Below are positions 1 to 9,160 of a stretch of 31,601 nt of DNA, piece by piece (within the stretch, counting starts at the first letter, position 1; every line of letters begins with the position of its first letter). Position numbers and translations under genes: made by a program. The stretch is from positions 9,810 through 41,410 of the forward strand of contig DDYM01000059.1 of NCBI GenBank assembly GCA_002347985.1, given 5' to 3'. The notes beneath the pieces were generated by a model. The model saw nothing but the letters and a program-made list of their open reading frames with translations, searched no databases and was not told where the DNA came from. The DNA is from Bacteroidetes bacterium UBA2234. Lineage in GTDB: Bacteria; Bacteroidota; Bacteroidia; NS11-12g; UBA955.

Positions 1-2
1 AA

Positions 3-764
3 TCTGCCAATTTGAGTGCCGAACTGGAGACGTTGAAAAAGTCAATTGCCGACATCAAACAACAACTATCTGCGGAACAGGCCAAAACCAAAGATCTTGA
101 AGCCAAATTGAAGTTGTGTATCCCCAAGGATCAGTTAGACAAAGCTTTGACTGATTTGGAAGCTGCAAAGAAACGCATCGCCGAATTGGAAGTAGCGCTC
201 AAAAATGCATCTTCAAGCAATGATTGCAGCAAAACTCGCGATTCGCTTTCTCAGGCCTTAGTGGATTTGGAATCCAAGAAAAATGCATACGACGCTTTAA
301 TGGCTGAATATCAAGATTGTCAAAAAGCCCTCAAACAGCTAAAAGCAGATTTGAAAGCCTGCGAGGACAAATTGGCTGCGGCAGGAAGTAGCACGAGTTC
401 TTCGGAAATTGATGCGCTGAAATCTGAGATTTCTAAATTGAAGATGACGATTACTCAACTCAACGGGGAAGTAGATGCCGGTAGAAAGAGTTTGGATGAT
501 TGTCAGAAGTCCATCGACGATAAAGACATCGCTATCAAAGATTTACAAGACAAGTTAAATGCAAAAACAGCAGAAGTAAGCACCTTGCAGTCCCAACTCA
601 AAACAGCCCAAGCACAACTTCTAGATGCGAAAGCGAGATTGGCCAAGTGCGAAGAGGAGAAAGCAGCTTTGCAGAACAATGGATCGGGTAATGCACCAAC
701 TGGCAGCGGTACTTCGGGTGGAACAACTCCCGGTGGATCAACGCCGATGGGCGGTGGTAATTAA
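3..764 (+). CDS. Coiled-coil protein with Gly/Ser/Thr-rich tail (C-terminal part; 5' end outside window)
   Basis: The reading frame is open to the left edge, so the true start is upstream; the first possible start inside (TTG at 12) is only an internal Leu codon. The visible 253 residues are almost all heptad-like, rich in Lys, Glu, Asp, Ala, Leu and Gln, as expected for a long alpha-helical coiled coil. A short Gly-Ser-Thr break near residues 127-134 splits it into two segments. Six cysteines are scattered along the helix (about 39, 75, 106, 120, 167, 216, counted from the codon at 3). The last ~27 residues are a Gly/Ser/Thr/Pro tail that is probably disordered. No enzymatic motif is visible. 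The function is unknown; a structural or envelope role is a guess. Its TAA stop overlaps the stop of the convergent TonB receptor gene by four bases. Confidence 0.8.
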   Translation, partial: SANLSAELETLKKSIADIKQQLSAEQAKTKDLEAKLKLCIPKDQLDKALTDLEAAKKRIAELEVALKNASSSNDCSKTRDSLSQALVDLESKKNAYDALMAEYQDCQKALKQLKADLKACEDKLAAAGSSTSSSEIDALKSEISKLKMTITQLNGEVDAGRKSLDDCQKSIDDKDIAIKDLQDKLNAKTAEVSTLQSQLKTAQAQLLDAKARLAKCEEEKAALQNNGSGNAPTGSGTSGGTTPGGSTPMGGGN

Positions 765-3277
765 AAACTGCCGTAAAGTCTGATGTTGATGCGTCTACCG
801 GTGAGATAATCCGGTACACCATATCGGTTGTTTTGTAGGTCCTTCACCCAACTATAGCCGATCACATTGTTGATGTCGAGCAAATTGAAAATGTCGATGC
901 TTAACCAAGCATTGCTCATACCCATCTTCGCCACCCACATGTATTTCTTGGGTTCGAAAATTTTGCTAAATCCTATATCTACACGACGATAGGGTGGAAT
1001 GATGTTAGGCGTTGTTGTATAACGGGCTTTTCCATCCAAGTAGTATGGAATACCTGTTCCAATATTCATGGTCAAATTCACTCTCAAACTCGGATTGTTC
1101 GGCATTTGATCCTGGAAAACAGCACCCAAATTTACACGTCGGTCTGTGGGTCTACGCAAATAATCCGTTGTGATGGAATTTCCTGTTTTTTCATCGTTGT
1201 AGGTGATTTTCTCCTTGGTTTGCATGATTCCCAAGGTAAACCAACTCTCCAGCCCTTTTGTGAATTCTCCGTATATCCTTTGGTCAACACCCCAAGCAAA
1301 TCCATTGGCTGAATTGGTTCCATAATATCGAATTCGAATATTGTCAAATAGGTAAGGGACCAAATCTTGATAGCCCTTGTAATAGGCCTCGGCTGTGTAT
1401 TTGAATTTTCTACCACCATTGAAAAAGTATCGCTCGTAGCCCGTAACTACATGCCAACTTTTTTGCGCCAACAATCTACGGTTCAATACGCCATCGAAAT
1501 TTCGCAGTTCTCTGTAAAATCCTGGCTGATGATAGGCCCCAATAGCCAATTTATAAAGAACATCCGGCTTTTTGGCCGCATCTGAACGCTGACGTTCATT
1601 GTATGATTTATGGGGTTCCCAACTCAAACTCATTCTTGGCATGATTAGCATCTCGTGATTCACGGTCCAATATTGAGTTCTTACACCGGAAGTAAGCCAA
1701 ATTTGCTGACGCTTGCTTAATCTCCACTGACCGGCGAGGTGGGCCTTTCCTCGGTATGAATTCAAGGTGTTCTTGGCTAGGATATAATTGTCGAAAAGAA
1801 TACTATCCTCCATTCTTCCAAAGGGTGCGATGTTATATCCTGCGCTATCGTTGTAATACCACTCAGCGATTTTGTCGTCTACACTCTCTTTATTCAATCG
1901 AATGCTGTAATTCCAAGAAAATGCATCGGTGGTTTTACCAATCTTTCCGATGTGGGCAAATTGGGTAACGCCCGACATCATTCTGTTTCTACCATGGTCG
2001 ATGTAATACCCGTACCCCAGCGTTTTTAGTGGTTTTCCGTAGGTCTTCGACCCCATGTCGCGATCCAATTGCGATAAATAATACAATCCCTCCACATCGA
2101 ACACTTCTTGCTCTTCAATGGACGTGTGATTCAACATCCATTTGAATTCATTTTTGATATTCGGTGTGTAACGCAATGTCAATGAGCCCATCCCATATAG
2201 ATATTTTAACGACTCTTGTCCACCCATTCCCACATCCAACTGATAGGCATTTTGGATGGTACCAAATGTTGTACTTCTGCTTGTTGGGTTTAACGTGTAA
2301 TTGTTGCTTGCGAGGTTTCCCAAAAAATCGATGAAAAGTTTGCGATGCAGTTTATATGTGACTTGGGTTTGCAGGTCATTGAAATGCATCGAATAGTTGC
2401 CTTTTACATTCAATGTTTTTGTTAGTAGAGAGTTGTTGAAATTTCGAATTCCTAAAAATCCAGAAAACCGGTTCTTTTTGCCACTAACTGTAGCGCTGCT
2501 GAGCATTGTGCCTATGGTTGCACTGCCTTTAAACGAATCGGGACGGATATAATCTACATCCAAAACCGAGCTCATTTTATCGCCGTACTGCGCTCCAAAT
2601 CCGCCTGCACTGAATTTTACGGATTGGACCAAATCCGAATTGATAAAACTCAGTCCTTCTTGCTGACCGCTGCTGATTAACTGGGGTCTGAGAATTTCAA
2701 TGTCGTTTACATAGATCAAATTTTCATCATAATTTCCACCTCTCACAGTGTATTGGCTCGACATTTCATTTCCTGATGATGCCCCGATGAAAGTTTTCAC
2801 CAAAGATTCAATGCCATTTCCCATGGAGGGGTTCAGTTGCAATTTTTGGGGCTTGATTTCTTCCAAAAAAGGTCCGCCTTGAGAAATTCTGATTCTTACT
2901 TCCCCAATTAGGTCTAAGCCACTTCCTAGGGTAATTGTTTGTAAATCAATGGTTGGATTGATGTTTTTTGGGGTTCGCGTTGTTTGGCTATCTCTCATTG
3001 AAGGATTTAGCCATTTGTAACCAAATACTTTTTCACCGTTGCGATATCCAAAAATGAGGTCGCCTGGAAATAATGTTTCCGAAGGAGTGAAATAACCTGC
3101 CGAATCCGTAATCCCGATTTGTGAATCGTCGGAAAGCCGGATTTTGATCTTGGCAAGACTCACATTCCCTTGCGATTTTGAAAGATCCTGAACTACTTTG
3201 CCTCGCTGAATCACTTGCTGGGCATTTGCCGCAACAAAAAGCAGGGTTAAAAGTAGAAGCGACAGGATATGTTTCAC
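761..3277 (-). CDS. TonB-dependent outer-membrane receptor with carboxypeptidase-regulatory-like N-terminus
   Basis: The 838-residue protein starts at a GTG (3277) that opens directly into a signal peptide (residues 1-19, hydrophobic core, then AANA before Gln20). Residues about 20-110 resemble the carboxypeptidase-regulatory-like domain that precedes many Bacteroidota TonB receptors. About 135-245 is the plug, with the typical stretch MSSQYTVRGGNYDENLIYVN and a following GGFGAQYGDKMSSVLDV segment. The rest is a beta-barrel ending in Phe, as outer-membrane proteins do. The family moves siderophores, cobalamin, glycans or other bulky ligands across the outer membrane using TonB energy; the substrate here cannot be read from sequence, and no SusD-like partner is adjacent. 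It lies 28 bases after rpe on the same strand and is probably the last gene of the fumC-folP-rpe unit. Confidence 0.93.
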   Translation of the reverse strand: MKHILSLLLLTLLFVAANAQQVIQRGKVVQDLSKSQGNVSLAKIKIRLSDDSQIGITDSAGYFTPSETLFPGDLIFGYRNGEKVFGYKWLNPSMRDSQTTRTPKNINPTIDLQTITLGSGLDLIGEVRIRISQGGPFLEEIKPQKLQLNPSMGNGIESLVKTFIGASSGNEMSSQYTVRGGNYDENLIYVNDIEILRPQLISSGQQEGLSFINSDLVQSVKFSAGGFGAQYGDKMSSVLDVDYIRPDSFKGSATIGTMLSSATVSGKKNRFSGFLGIRNFNNSLLTKTLNVKGNYSMHFNDLQTQVTYKLHRKLFIDFLGNLASNNYTLNPTSRSTTFGTIQNAYQLDVGMGGQESLKYLYGMGSLTLRYTPNIKNEFKWMLNHTSIEEQEVFDVEGLYYLSQLDRDMGSKTYGKPLKTLGYGYYIDHGRNRMMSGVTQFAHIGKIGKTTDAFSWNYSIRLNKESVDDKIAEWYYNDSAGYNIAPFGRMEDSILFDNYILAKNTLNSYRGKAHLAGQWRLSKRQQIWLTSGVRTQYWTVNHEMLIMPRMSLSWEPHKSYNERQRSDAAKKPDVLYKLAIGAYHQPGFYRELRNFDGVLNRRLLAQKSWHVVTGYERYFFNGGRKFKYTAEAYYKGYQDLVPYLFDNIRIRYYGTNSANGFAWGVDQRIYGEFTKGLESWFTLGIMQTKEKITYNDEKTGNSITTDYLRRPTDRRVNLGAVFQDQMPNNPSLRVNLTMNIGTGIPYYLDGKARYTTTPNIIPPYRRVDIGFSKIFEPKKYMWVAKMGMSNAWLSIDIFNLLDINNVIGYSWVKDLQNNRYGVPDYLTGRRINIRLYGSF

Positions 3278-3305
3278 GCAAGTATCTAACGCAGAAAAGA
3301 TTGCG

Positions 3306-3962
3306 TTATTTGATTAGTTGTTTGAGTTCTGCGATGGTTTGTGTTGGGTTTGCACTGCCAAACACGGTATTGCCGGCAACCAAAACATCGGCTCCAGCAT
3401 CGGTCAATAATTTGGCATTGTTGAGAGCTACACCGCCATCGATTTCGATAAGTGTGTTGGTTCCTGCTTCATTGATCATGGCCTTGAGCGTTTTTACTTT
3501 GGCATATGTGTTTTCGATAAAGGACTGACCCCCAAAACCGGGGTTTACACTCATCAAACAAACCAAATCACACAAATACAATACTTCTTTGATTGATTCC
3601 ACCGGCGTATGAGGATTGATCGCAACACCTGCTTTCATCCCATGATTTCGGATGTTGGTGAGGGTTCGGTGTAGATGTGTGCAAGCTTCAACGTGAACCG
3701 TTAAGATATGAGCACCAGCATCGGCGAAGGTTTTGGTATAACGATCGGGGTCCACTATCATCAAATGAACATCTAACGTTTTCTTCGCTTTGGCTTGCAG
3801 GGGCTTCATGACAGGGAAACCGAAAGAAATGTTAGGCACGAATACGCCATCCATGACATCAACGTGAAACCAATCTGCTTCACTTTGATTTATCATTTCG
3901 ATTTCATCGTACAATTTGCCGAAATCGGCGGAAAGGATGGAGGGTGCAATCATTCCTGGCAT
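3306..3962 (-). CDS. rpe: Ribulose-phosphate 3-epimerase
   Basis: This TIM-barrel enzyme interconverts D-ribulose 5-phosphate and D-xylulose 5-phosphate in the non-oxidative pentose phosphate pathway. At 218 residues it has normal family length. Visible signatures are APSILSADFG at the N-terminus, the metal-site stretch HVDVMDG (His33, Asp35), LDVHLMI (His66), the phosphate-binding loop VNPGFGGQSF, and EIDGGV near the C-terminus. ATG at 3962 gives MPGMIAPS; the ATG three codons on is an equally good start, since relatives begin close to the IAPSIL motif. It follows folP by 18 bases on the same strand and precedes the TonB receptor by 28 bases, with no terminator between them, so co-transcription is likely. 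Confidence 0.97.
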   Translation of the reverse strand: MPGMIAPSILSADFGKLYDEIEMINQSEADWFHVDVMDGVFVPNISFGFPVMKPLQAKAKKTLDVHLMIVDPDRYTKTFADAGAHILTVHVEACTHLHRTLTNIRNHGMKAGVAINPHTPVESIKEVLYLCDLVCLMSVNPGFGGQSFIENTYAKVKTLKAMINEAGTNTLIEIDGGVALNNAKLLTDAGADVLVAGNTVFGSANPTQTIAELKQLIK

Positions 3963-3980
3963 GATGCAAAGTTAAGAGGA

Positions 3981-4805
3981 TTATGCCTTCAAAGCCAAAA
4001 ACAAATCAATGCATTCTTTGGCTTCTTTTACATCGTGTACTCTCAAAATATTGGCTCCGCGATCCAATGCTGCCATGTGCAATGCCGTGGTTCCGTTTAG
4101 AGCCGTTTCTGGGGTTCCATTGAGTGTCTTCCAAATCATTCCTTTTCTGGAAATTCCAACTAGCAAGGGTTTGTTGAATTGTCTGAATTTCTGCAATTGA
4201 TTCAATAGCTGGAAGTTATGCTCAGTTGTTTTGCCAAAACCAAATCCAGGGTCTATCACCCAGTTGGCAAAATCTGCCTTTTTGTATTCAAGTTTTTTCT
4301 GATTGAAATACTCAAGAATTTCACCCATCAAATCGTCGTAATGAGGATCATCCTGCATCGTTTCAGGATTCCCTTTTTTGTGCATCGCAACATAAGCCAC
4401 TTCGTTGTCAAACACGGTCCTAAACATCTTTGGATCATTGTCGCCCGCGGCGATGTCGTTGATCATATCGATGCCCAAACCAATGCAAGCCAATGCCACC
4501 GAACTATAATAGGTGTCCACGCTGAGCCACGCTTCGGGAAAAGCTTTGCGAATTGCTCTAACAACAGGTGCAACGCGTTCTAATTCTTCACCAAAACTAA
4601 CTCGCTCGCTTCCTGGTCTAGTGCTTTGTCCACCAATGTCGATGATGGCAGCGCCCGCCTCAATCATTGTACCGGCCTGATCTACGGCTTGCTGTTCCGT
4701 TTGAACTCGACTTTTTCCGTAAAAAGAGTCAGGAGTGGTATTGAGAATGCCCATGATTACGGGCGTTGTCAACGATAGCTTTTTTTCTTTTGAAAGTAGG
4801 AACAT
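3981..4805 (-). CDS. folP: Dihydropteroate synthase
   Basis: The enzyme condenses 6-hydroxymethyl-7,8-dihydropterin diphosphate with p-aminobenzoate to give dihydropteroate in folate synthesis, and is the target of sulfonamides. At 274 residues it has the expected size. Family signatures are GILNTTPDSF (residues 19-28), DIGGQSTRPGS (56-66), the DMINDIAAG strand, and the late VGISRKGM and IATR-like RVHDVKEA segments. The start at 4805 lies only four bases after the fumC stop (4810), which supports both the start and co-transcription with fumC. Rpe follows 18 bases downstream. Folate supply and purN (elsewhere in the window) are linked through formyl-tetrahydrofolate, but the two genes are not adjacent. 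Confidence 0.97.
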   Translation of the reverse strand: MFLLSKEKKLSLTTPVIMGILNTTPDSFYGKSRVQTEQQAVDQAGTMIEAGAAIIDIGGQSTRPGSERVSFGEELERVAPVVRAIRKAFPEAWLSVDTYYSSVALACIGLGIDMINDIAAGDNDPKMFRTVFDNEVAYVAMHKKGNPETMQDDPHYDDLMGEILEYFNQKKLEYKKADFANWVIDPGFGFGKTTEHNFQLLNQLQKFRQFNKPLLVGISRKGMIWKTLNGTPETALNGTTALHMAALDRGANILRVHDVKEAKECIDLFLALKA

Positions 4806-4809
4806 GGTC

Positions 4810-6222
4810 TTATTTGATCACTTCCTTTGGATTGCCAACCATCAATTCTGGGCGAACCCATTCGTTGAATTGTTCTTCGGTCAACAGTCCAAGTGCCAAC
4901 GACGCTTCCTTCAATGTTAAATTCTCTTTGTGGGCTTTCTTTGCGATTTTCGCGGCGTTTTCATAGCCAATGTGCGTGTTTAGCGCGGTCACTAACATCA
5001 AACTTTGATCCACCAAACGTTGGATATTGTCTAAATTGGGTTCGATGCCTATTGCGCAGTTGTCGTTAAAGCTCAAGCAAGCCTGACCCAATAATCGAGC
5101 GCTTTGAAGCATATTTGCCGCAATAACGGGTTTGAATACGTTTAATTCAAAATGTCCTTGAGAGGCAGCGAAAGAAATGGCCACGTCGTTACCCAAAATT
5201 TGAGCGCAAACCATGGTTAATGCTTCAGGCTGCGTTGGATTTACTTTTCCTGGCATAATTGAACTACCGGGCTCATTTTCTGGGATGATAATTTCACCAA
5301 TTCCACTGCGGGGTCCAGAACTCAACATGCGAATGTCGTTTGCTATCTTGAAACAGCTCATGGCGGCGCGCTTGATGGCACCGTGCAATTCTACCATTGC
5401 ATCATGGGCTGCTAGCGCTTCAAATTTATTTGGTGCAGTTACAAAAGGCAATGCAGTTTCTTCTGCAATGTACTTGGCAACCAATTCAGAATAGCCAGCA
5501 GGTGTGTTTAAGCCAGTACCAACAGCGGTTCCACCCAAGGCCAACTCAGCTGCGGTAGGCAAAGCACGATTGATTGCATTTACACCATTTTCCAATTGCT
5601 GAACATAAGCACTAAATTCCTGTCCCAAAGTAAGCGGTGTAGCATCCATGAAATGGGTGCGGCCAATCTTTACGATATTTTCAAACTCACGTGCTTTGTG
5701 TTTTAAGGTTGTTTTTAGCGCTTGAATTCCAGGCAATGTGTAATCTACCACTTGCTTGAACACGGCAATGCTCATCGCTGTAGGGAATGTGTCGTTCGAA
5801 CTCTGACTCTTATTTACATCATCGTTCGGGTGCAATACTTTTTTATCATCGTCCAATTTTCCACCACTCAAAACATGAGCCCGGTTGGCGATGACTTCAT
5901 TTACGTTCATATTACTCTGGGTTCCAGAGCCCGTCTGCCATATCACCAATGGAAATTCAGAATCCAATTTTCCTTCGATGATTTCGTCGCAAACCTTGCA
6001 GATCAAATCGCACTTTTCAACCGACAATACACCCAAATCACGATTGGTTTTGGCGGCACTTTTCTTCAATATACCAAAAGCACGAATGATTTCCACCGGC
6101 ATGCTTCCTTCGGGTCCAATTTTGAAATTGTTTCTGCTGCGTTCAGTTTGGGCGCCCCATAAAGCGTTTGCAGGGACTTTTACTTCACCCATGGTGTCGT
6201 GTTCAATGCGATACTGTGTCAT
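4810..6222 (-). CDS. fumC: Fumarate hydratase, class II
   Basis: This homotetrameric, iron-independent fumarase hydrates fumarate to L-malate in the TCA cycle. The 470-residue protein has all superfamily signatures: SGTQSNMN near residues 99-106, [10 protein letters not shown] (141-150), the GRTH stretch with His190, and the loop [11 protein letters not shown] (319-329) that carries the catalytic serine in this family. Length is typical. The start ATG at 6222 lies nine bases after a -7 element TATCTTTG, so the 5' leader should be very short. It is the first gene of a probable fumC-folP-rpe-TonB receptor unit and is divergent from the malic enzyme gene, which uses its product malate. The 153-base region between them could coordinate the two. 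Confidence 0.98.
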   Translation of the reverse strand: MTQYRIEHDTMGEVKVPANALWGAQTERSRNNFKIGPEGSMPVEIIRAFGILKKSAAKTNRDLGVLSVEKCDLICKVCDEIIEGKLDSEFPLVIWQTGSGTQSNMNVNEVIANRAHVLSGGKLDDDKKVLHPNDDVNKSQSSNDTFPTAMSIAVFKQVVDYTLPGIQALKTTLKHKAREFENIVKIGRTHFMDATPLTLGQEFSAYVQQLENGVNAINRALPTAAELALGGTAVGTGLNTPAGYSELVAKYIAEETALPFVTAPNKFEALAAHDAMVELHGAIKRAAMSCFKIANDIRMLSSGPRSGIGEIIIPENEPGSSIMPGKVNPTQPEALTMVCAQILGNDVAISFAASQGHFELNVFKPVIAANMLQSARLLGQACLSFNDNCAIGIEPNLDNIQRLVDQSLMLVTALNTHIGYENAAKIAKKAHKENLTLKEASLALGLLTEEQFNEWVRPELMVGNPKEVIK

Positions 6223-6231
6223 AATATTTTA

Positions 6232-6239
6232 CAAAGATA
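6232..6239 (-). promoter_or_regulatory. fumC -7 promoter element (TATCTTTG)
   Basis: On the minus strand the octamer TATCTTTG matches the Bacteroidota -7 consensus TAnnTTTG exactly and ends nine bases before the fumC ATG. The 13-base string TATCTTTGTAAAA occurs again in front of rseP at 9139. I do not see a clear -33 TTG at the usual 17-23 base spacing. The position upstream of the first gene of the unit supports it. Confidence 0.6.
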
Positions 6240-6308
6240 AAACCCCACAGCCACACTTGCGAAATTGAATATGCACCATCGCGTTTTAAAAAATTAGACA
6301 GCGAAAAT

Positions 6309-6335
6309 GAATCGTTCATAAAGCGAATCGTCCAT
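6309..6335. repeat. Two near-identical 11-base direct repeats upstream of maeB
   Basis: GAATCGTTCAT (6309-6319) and GAATCGTCCAT (6325-6335) differ at one base and start 16 bases apart. They lie in the fumC-maeB divergent region, 26-52 bases before the maeB -7 element. Spaced direct repeats in this place suggest an activator site, but no factor can be named. Confidence 0.4.
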
Positions 6336-6360
6336 TTACAAAAGCCCTACACCGATTGAC

Positions 6361-6368
6361 TATATTTG
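6361..6368 (+). promoter_or_regulatory. maeB -7 promoter element (TATATTTG)
   Basis: TATATTTG matches TAnnTTTG exactly and ends seven bases before the ATG at 6376, so transcription should begin only a few bases before the start codon or on it. A good -33 TTG at normal distance is not evident, which would fit a promoter needing an activator. Confidence 0.55.
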
Positions 6369-6375
6369 TCCCAAT

Positions 6376-8634
6376 ATGTCTGAAAAGAAATTACTCGATG
6401 CTTTAAGTTATCATGCCGATGGAAGGCCGGGAAAAATTGAAGTAATATCAACCAAGCCTACGCAAACTCAATTCGACTTGGCTTTGGCTTATTCTCCGGG
6501 TGTGGCGGAGCCCTGTATTGCGATTGCAGAAAACGTAGACGATGTATATAAATATACCGCCAAAGGGAATTTGGTGGCGGTGATTTCAAATGGTACGGCA
6601 GTATTGGGTTTGGGCGATATTGGTCCTGAAGCGTCCAAGCCGGTGATGGAGGGAAAAGGCGTGTTGTTCAAAATTTTCGCCGACATCGATGTATTTGATA
6701 TCGAGTTGAATTGTAAGGATGTAGACCATTTTGTGGAAACGGTGAAAGCCATGGAGCCCACTTTTGGTGGAATCAATTTGGAAGATATCAAAGCCCCAGA
6801 GAGTTTTGAGATTGAGGAGAGATTAAAGGAGGCATTAAATATTCCAATCATGCATGATGATCAGCATGGAACGGCAATAATTTCTGCTGCCGGTCTGATC
6901 AATGCGCTGCGATTGGTTGAAAAAGAATTGAGCGAGGTACGCATCGTAGTAAACGGAGCAGGTGCCTCAGCCATTGCGTGTACCAAATTGTTTGTGTCGC
7001 TCGGAGCCAATAAAAAGAACATCGTAATGCTCGATTCAAAGGGTGTTTTGCGCTCTGATCGAAACGATTTGGACAAATATAAGAGTCAGTTTATCACAGA
7101 AAGAGACCTGAATACATTGGAAGATGCTCTGGTTTCTGCTGATGTATTTGTGGGATTGAGCAAAGGAAATATTCTAACCCCAGAAATGATTTTGTCTATG
7201 GCGGAAAAGCCCATTGTCTTTGCGATGGCAAATCCAACGCCTGAAATCGACTACCATTTGGCGGTGGCAACACGTCCCGATTTGATTATGGCTACTGGCA
7301 GATCAGATTATCCCAACCAAGTAAACAATGTATTGGGTTTCCCATTCATTTTCCGAGGTGCTTTGGATGTGAGGGCTACAGCAATCAATGAAGAAATGAA
7401 ATTGGCCGCAGTACGAGCCATCGCCGATTTGGCGATGCAGCCCGTGCCTGAGAGTGTGATGATGGCCTACAATGAAAAGAATTTGAGTTTTGGTCCGCAG
7501 TACATCATTCCAAAGCCGATGGATCCTCGATTGCTAACAACGGTGGCTCCCGCCGTGGCAAAAGCGGCCATGGATAGCGGTGTTGCCAAGCACCCCATTA
7601 CCGATTGGGAAGGGTACAATGCTCAGCTGCGCAAGCGATTGGGGATTGATAACGACTTTGTGAATCGTTTAATGACCAAAGCGAAAACCAATCCAAAGCG
7701 TGTGGTTTTTGCCGAAGCCGATCACATCAGAATCTTGCGTGCCGCAGAAATTGCAAAACGCGATGGCATCTGCGAACCAATATTGTTAGGAAATCCTGAA
7801 GCCATCCAGAAAATGATGGATGAGAACTTTATCGAAATTCCTGGCGTTCAAATGATAGATCCACGGAAACAGGATGAACAACTCAAAGAATATGGCGAAT
7901 TGCTATTTCAAAAGAGAAGTAGGAAAGGACTCACAGGATTTGAAGCGGAATACCAAATGCGAAATCGGAATTATTTTGGTTCGATGATGGTTGAAAGTGG
8001 AAAAGCCGACGCTTTTATTAGTGGACTTACGAGGAATTACCCAATTGCACTCAGGCCTGCTTTGGATTGCATTGGCATGGTTCCAACAACCCATCGGGTA
8101 GCAGGAATGCACATTATGATGGCCAAGACGGGTCCTGTGTTTTTTGCCGATACTACGGTGAACATTGATATGGACGAAAATTCAGTTTATGAAATGGTAG
8201 GATTGGTACACGACCGTGTAAAATCGTTTCAAATTGAACCACGCATTGCTTTGATCTCGTATTCAAACTTTGGAAGCTCTACCGGAAAATATCCGTCCAT
8301 GATGCAAAAAGTTGTGAAACGATTGCATGCGGACCGACCAGAAATTTTGGTGGAAGGAGAAATGCAACCTGTATATGCCATCGATGGCGATCTTCGTAGC
8401 AGGAGATTCCCCTTTAATAAGTTGGGCGATAAGTCGGCCAACGTATTTATTTTTAGTGGATTGAGCTCTGGAAATGCTGTGTATCAAATCATGAGAAGCA
8501 TGGGTAATATGGAGGCAATTGGTCCTGTGTTACTTGGGTTTAAAAAGTCGGTGCATATACTTCATCACAGTTCTTCGGTTCGCGAAATCGTCAATATGGT
8601 AGCATTGGCGGTGGGTGAGGCCCAAGACAAATAA
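6376..8634 (+). CDS. maeB: NADP-dependent malic enzyme (malic enzyme-phosphotransacetylase fusion)
   Basis: The enzyme oxidatively decarboxylates L-malate to pyruvate, normally making NADPH. The 752 residues match the long MaeB type. Residues 1-~420 are the malic enzyme part, with SNGTAVLGLGDIGP, the substrate/metal stretch MHDDQHGTA (about 159-167), the nucleotide-binding VNGAGASAIA (about 192-201) and FAMANPTPEI. From about 424 to the end there is a phosphotransacetylase-like domain (KRVVFAEADHIRILRAAEIA and following). In known MaeB proteins that domain is catalytically silent and senses acetyl-CoA; I infer the same here. It is divergent from fumC, which makes malate. The -7 promoter element ends seven bases before the ATG. 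A GNAT gene follows after nine bases. Confidence 0.97.
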   Translation: MSEKKLLDALSYHADGRPGKIEVISTKPTQTQFDLALAYSPGVAEPCIAIAENVDDVYKYTAKGNLVAVISNGTAVLGLGDIGPEASKPVMEGKGVLFKIFADIDVFDIELNCKDVDHFVETVKAMEPTFGGINLEDIKAPESFEIEERLKEALNIPIMHDDQHGTAIISAAGLINALRLVEKELSEVRIVVNGAGASAIACTKLFVSLGANKKNIVMLDSKGVLRSDRNDLDKYKSQFITERDLNTLEDALVSADVFVGLSKGNILTPEMILSMAEKPIVFAMANPTPEIDYHLAVATRPDLIMATGRSDYPNQVNNVLGFPFIFRGALDVRATAINEEMKLAAVRAIADLAMQPVPESVMMAYNEKNLSFGPQYIIPKPMDPRLLTTVAPAVAKAAMDSGVAKHPITDWEGYNAQLRKRLGIDNDFVNRLMTKAKTNPKRVVFAEADHIRILRAAEIAKRDGICEPILLGNPEAIQKMMDENFIEIPGVQMIDPRKQDEQLKEYGELLFQKRSRKGLTGFEAEYQMRNRNYFGSMMVESGKADAFISGLTRNYPIALRPALDCIGMVPTTHRVAGMHIMMAKTGPVFFADTTVNIDMDENSVYEMVGLVHDRVKSFQIEPRIALISYSNFGSSTGKYPSMMQKVVKRLHADRPEILVEGEMQPVYAIDGDLRSRRFPFNKLGDKSANVFIFSGLSSGNAVYQIMRSMGNMEAIGPVLLGFKKSVHILHHSSSVREIVNMVALAVGEAQDK

Positions 8635-8643
8635 TGTTGTTGC

Positions 8644-9090
8644 ATGGGAGAAATACCAAATATCGAATTTGAATTTGTTGATTGGGGATCGGTGAAATAT
8701 GTGCAATCTTTGGCATTGCGCCATGAGGTTTTGCGCAAGCCGTTGGGGTTGGTGTTTGATGCTTCGATATTCCCTGAAGAGCGGGGAGATATACATTTGG
8801 TAGCCAATCACGGCGATTGGTTGGTGGGTTGTATGATTCTTACGGAGACTGGCAAGGATTTGAAAATGAGACAGGTAGCGGTTGCCAATAAATACAGACG
8901 TTGTAAAGTGGGTGCGCGCATGGTTGCCATGGCCGAAGCGAAAGCCATCGATTTGGGAAAGCAAAAAATGATTTTACATGCCAGAGATACTGCCATGGAA
9001 TTTTATCTTTCATTGGGTTATTCAATCGTAGGGGACTCATTTGAAGAAGTGGGTATTCCACATCATCGAATGGAAAAGTCCTTTGTCTAA
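8644..9090 (+). CDS. GNAT-family N-acetyltransferase
   Basis: The 148-residue protein has the single-domain GNAT layout: VRSLALRHEVLR-like helices at the N-terminus, a GCMILTE strand, the acetyl-CoA-binding motif A region (LKMRQVAVANKYRRCKVGARMV) and a C-terminal FYLSLGYSIVGDSFEEVGIPHHRMEK segment typical of ElaA/YjdJ-like acetyltransferases. The pyrophosphate loop reads RRCKVGA, so the usual first glycine of R/Q-x-x-G-x-G/A is Val. The substrate is unknown. ATG at 8644 follows the maeB stop by nine bases, which suggests co-transcription. The adjacent malic enzyme gives no sound clue to substrate; regulation by protein acetylation is possible but speculative. Confidence 0.85.
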   Translation: MGEIPNIEFEFVDWGSVKYVQSLALRHEVLRKPLGLVFDASIFPEERGDIHLVANHGDWLVGCMILTETGKDLKMRQVAVANKYRRCKVGARMVAMAEAKAIDLGKQKMILHARDTAMEFYLSLGYSIVGDSFEEVGIPHHRMEKSFV

Positions 9091-9112
9091 GGGAATAGAG
9101 TTTTCCCCGATT

Positions 9113-9146
9113 TTGATGAGCATCGACAAAGAATAAACTATCTTTG
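9113..9146 (+). promoter_or_regulatory. Promoter of rseP (TTG, 23 bases, TATCTTTG)
   Basis: TTG at 9113-9115 and TATCTTTG at 9139-9146 are 23 bases apart, at the upper limit reported for Bacteroidota promoters (TTG-N17-23-TAnnTTTG). The -7 element ends 14 bases before the rseP ATG and lies in the 70-base gap after the GNAT gene. Confidence 0.6.
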
Positions 9147-9160
9147 TAAAACATACATTC

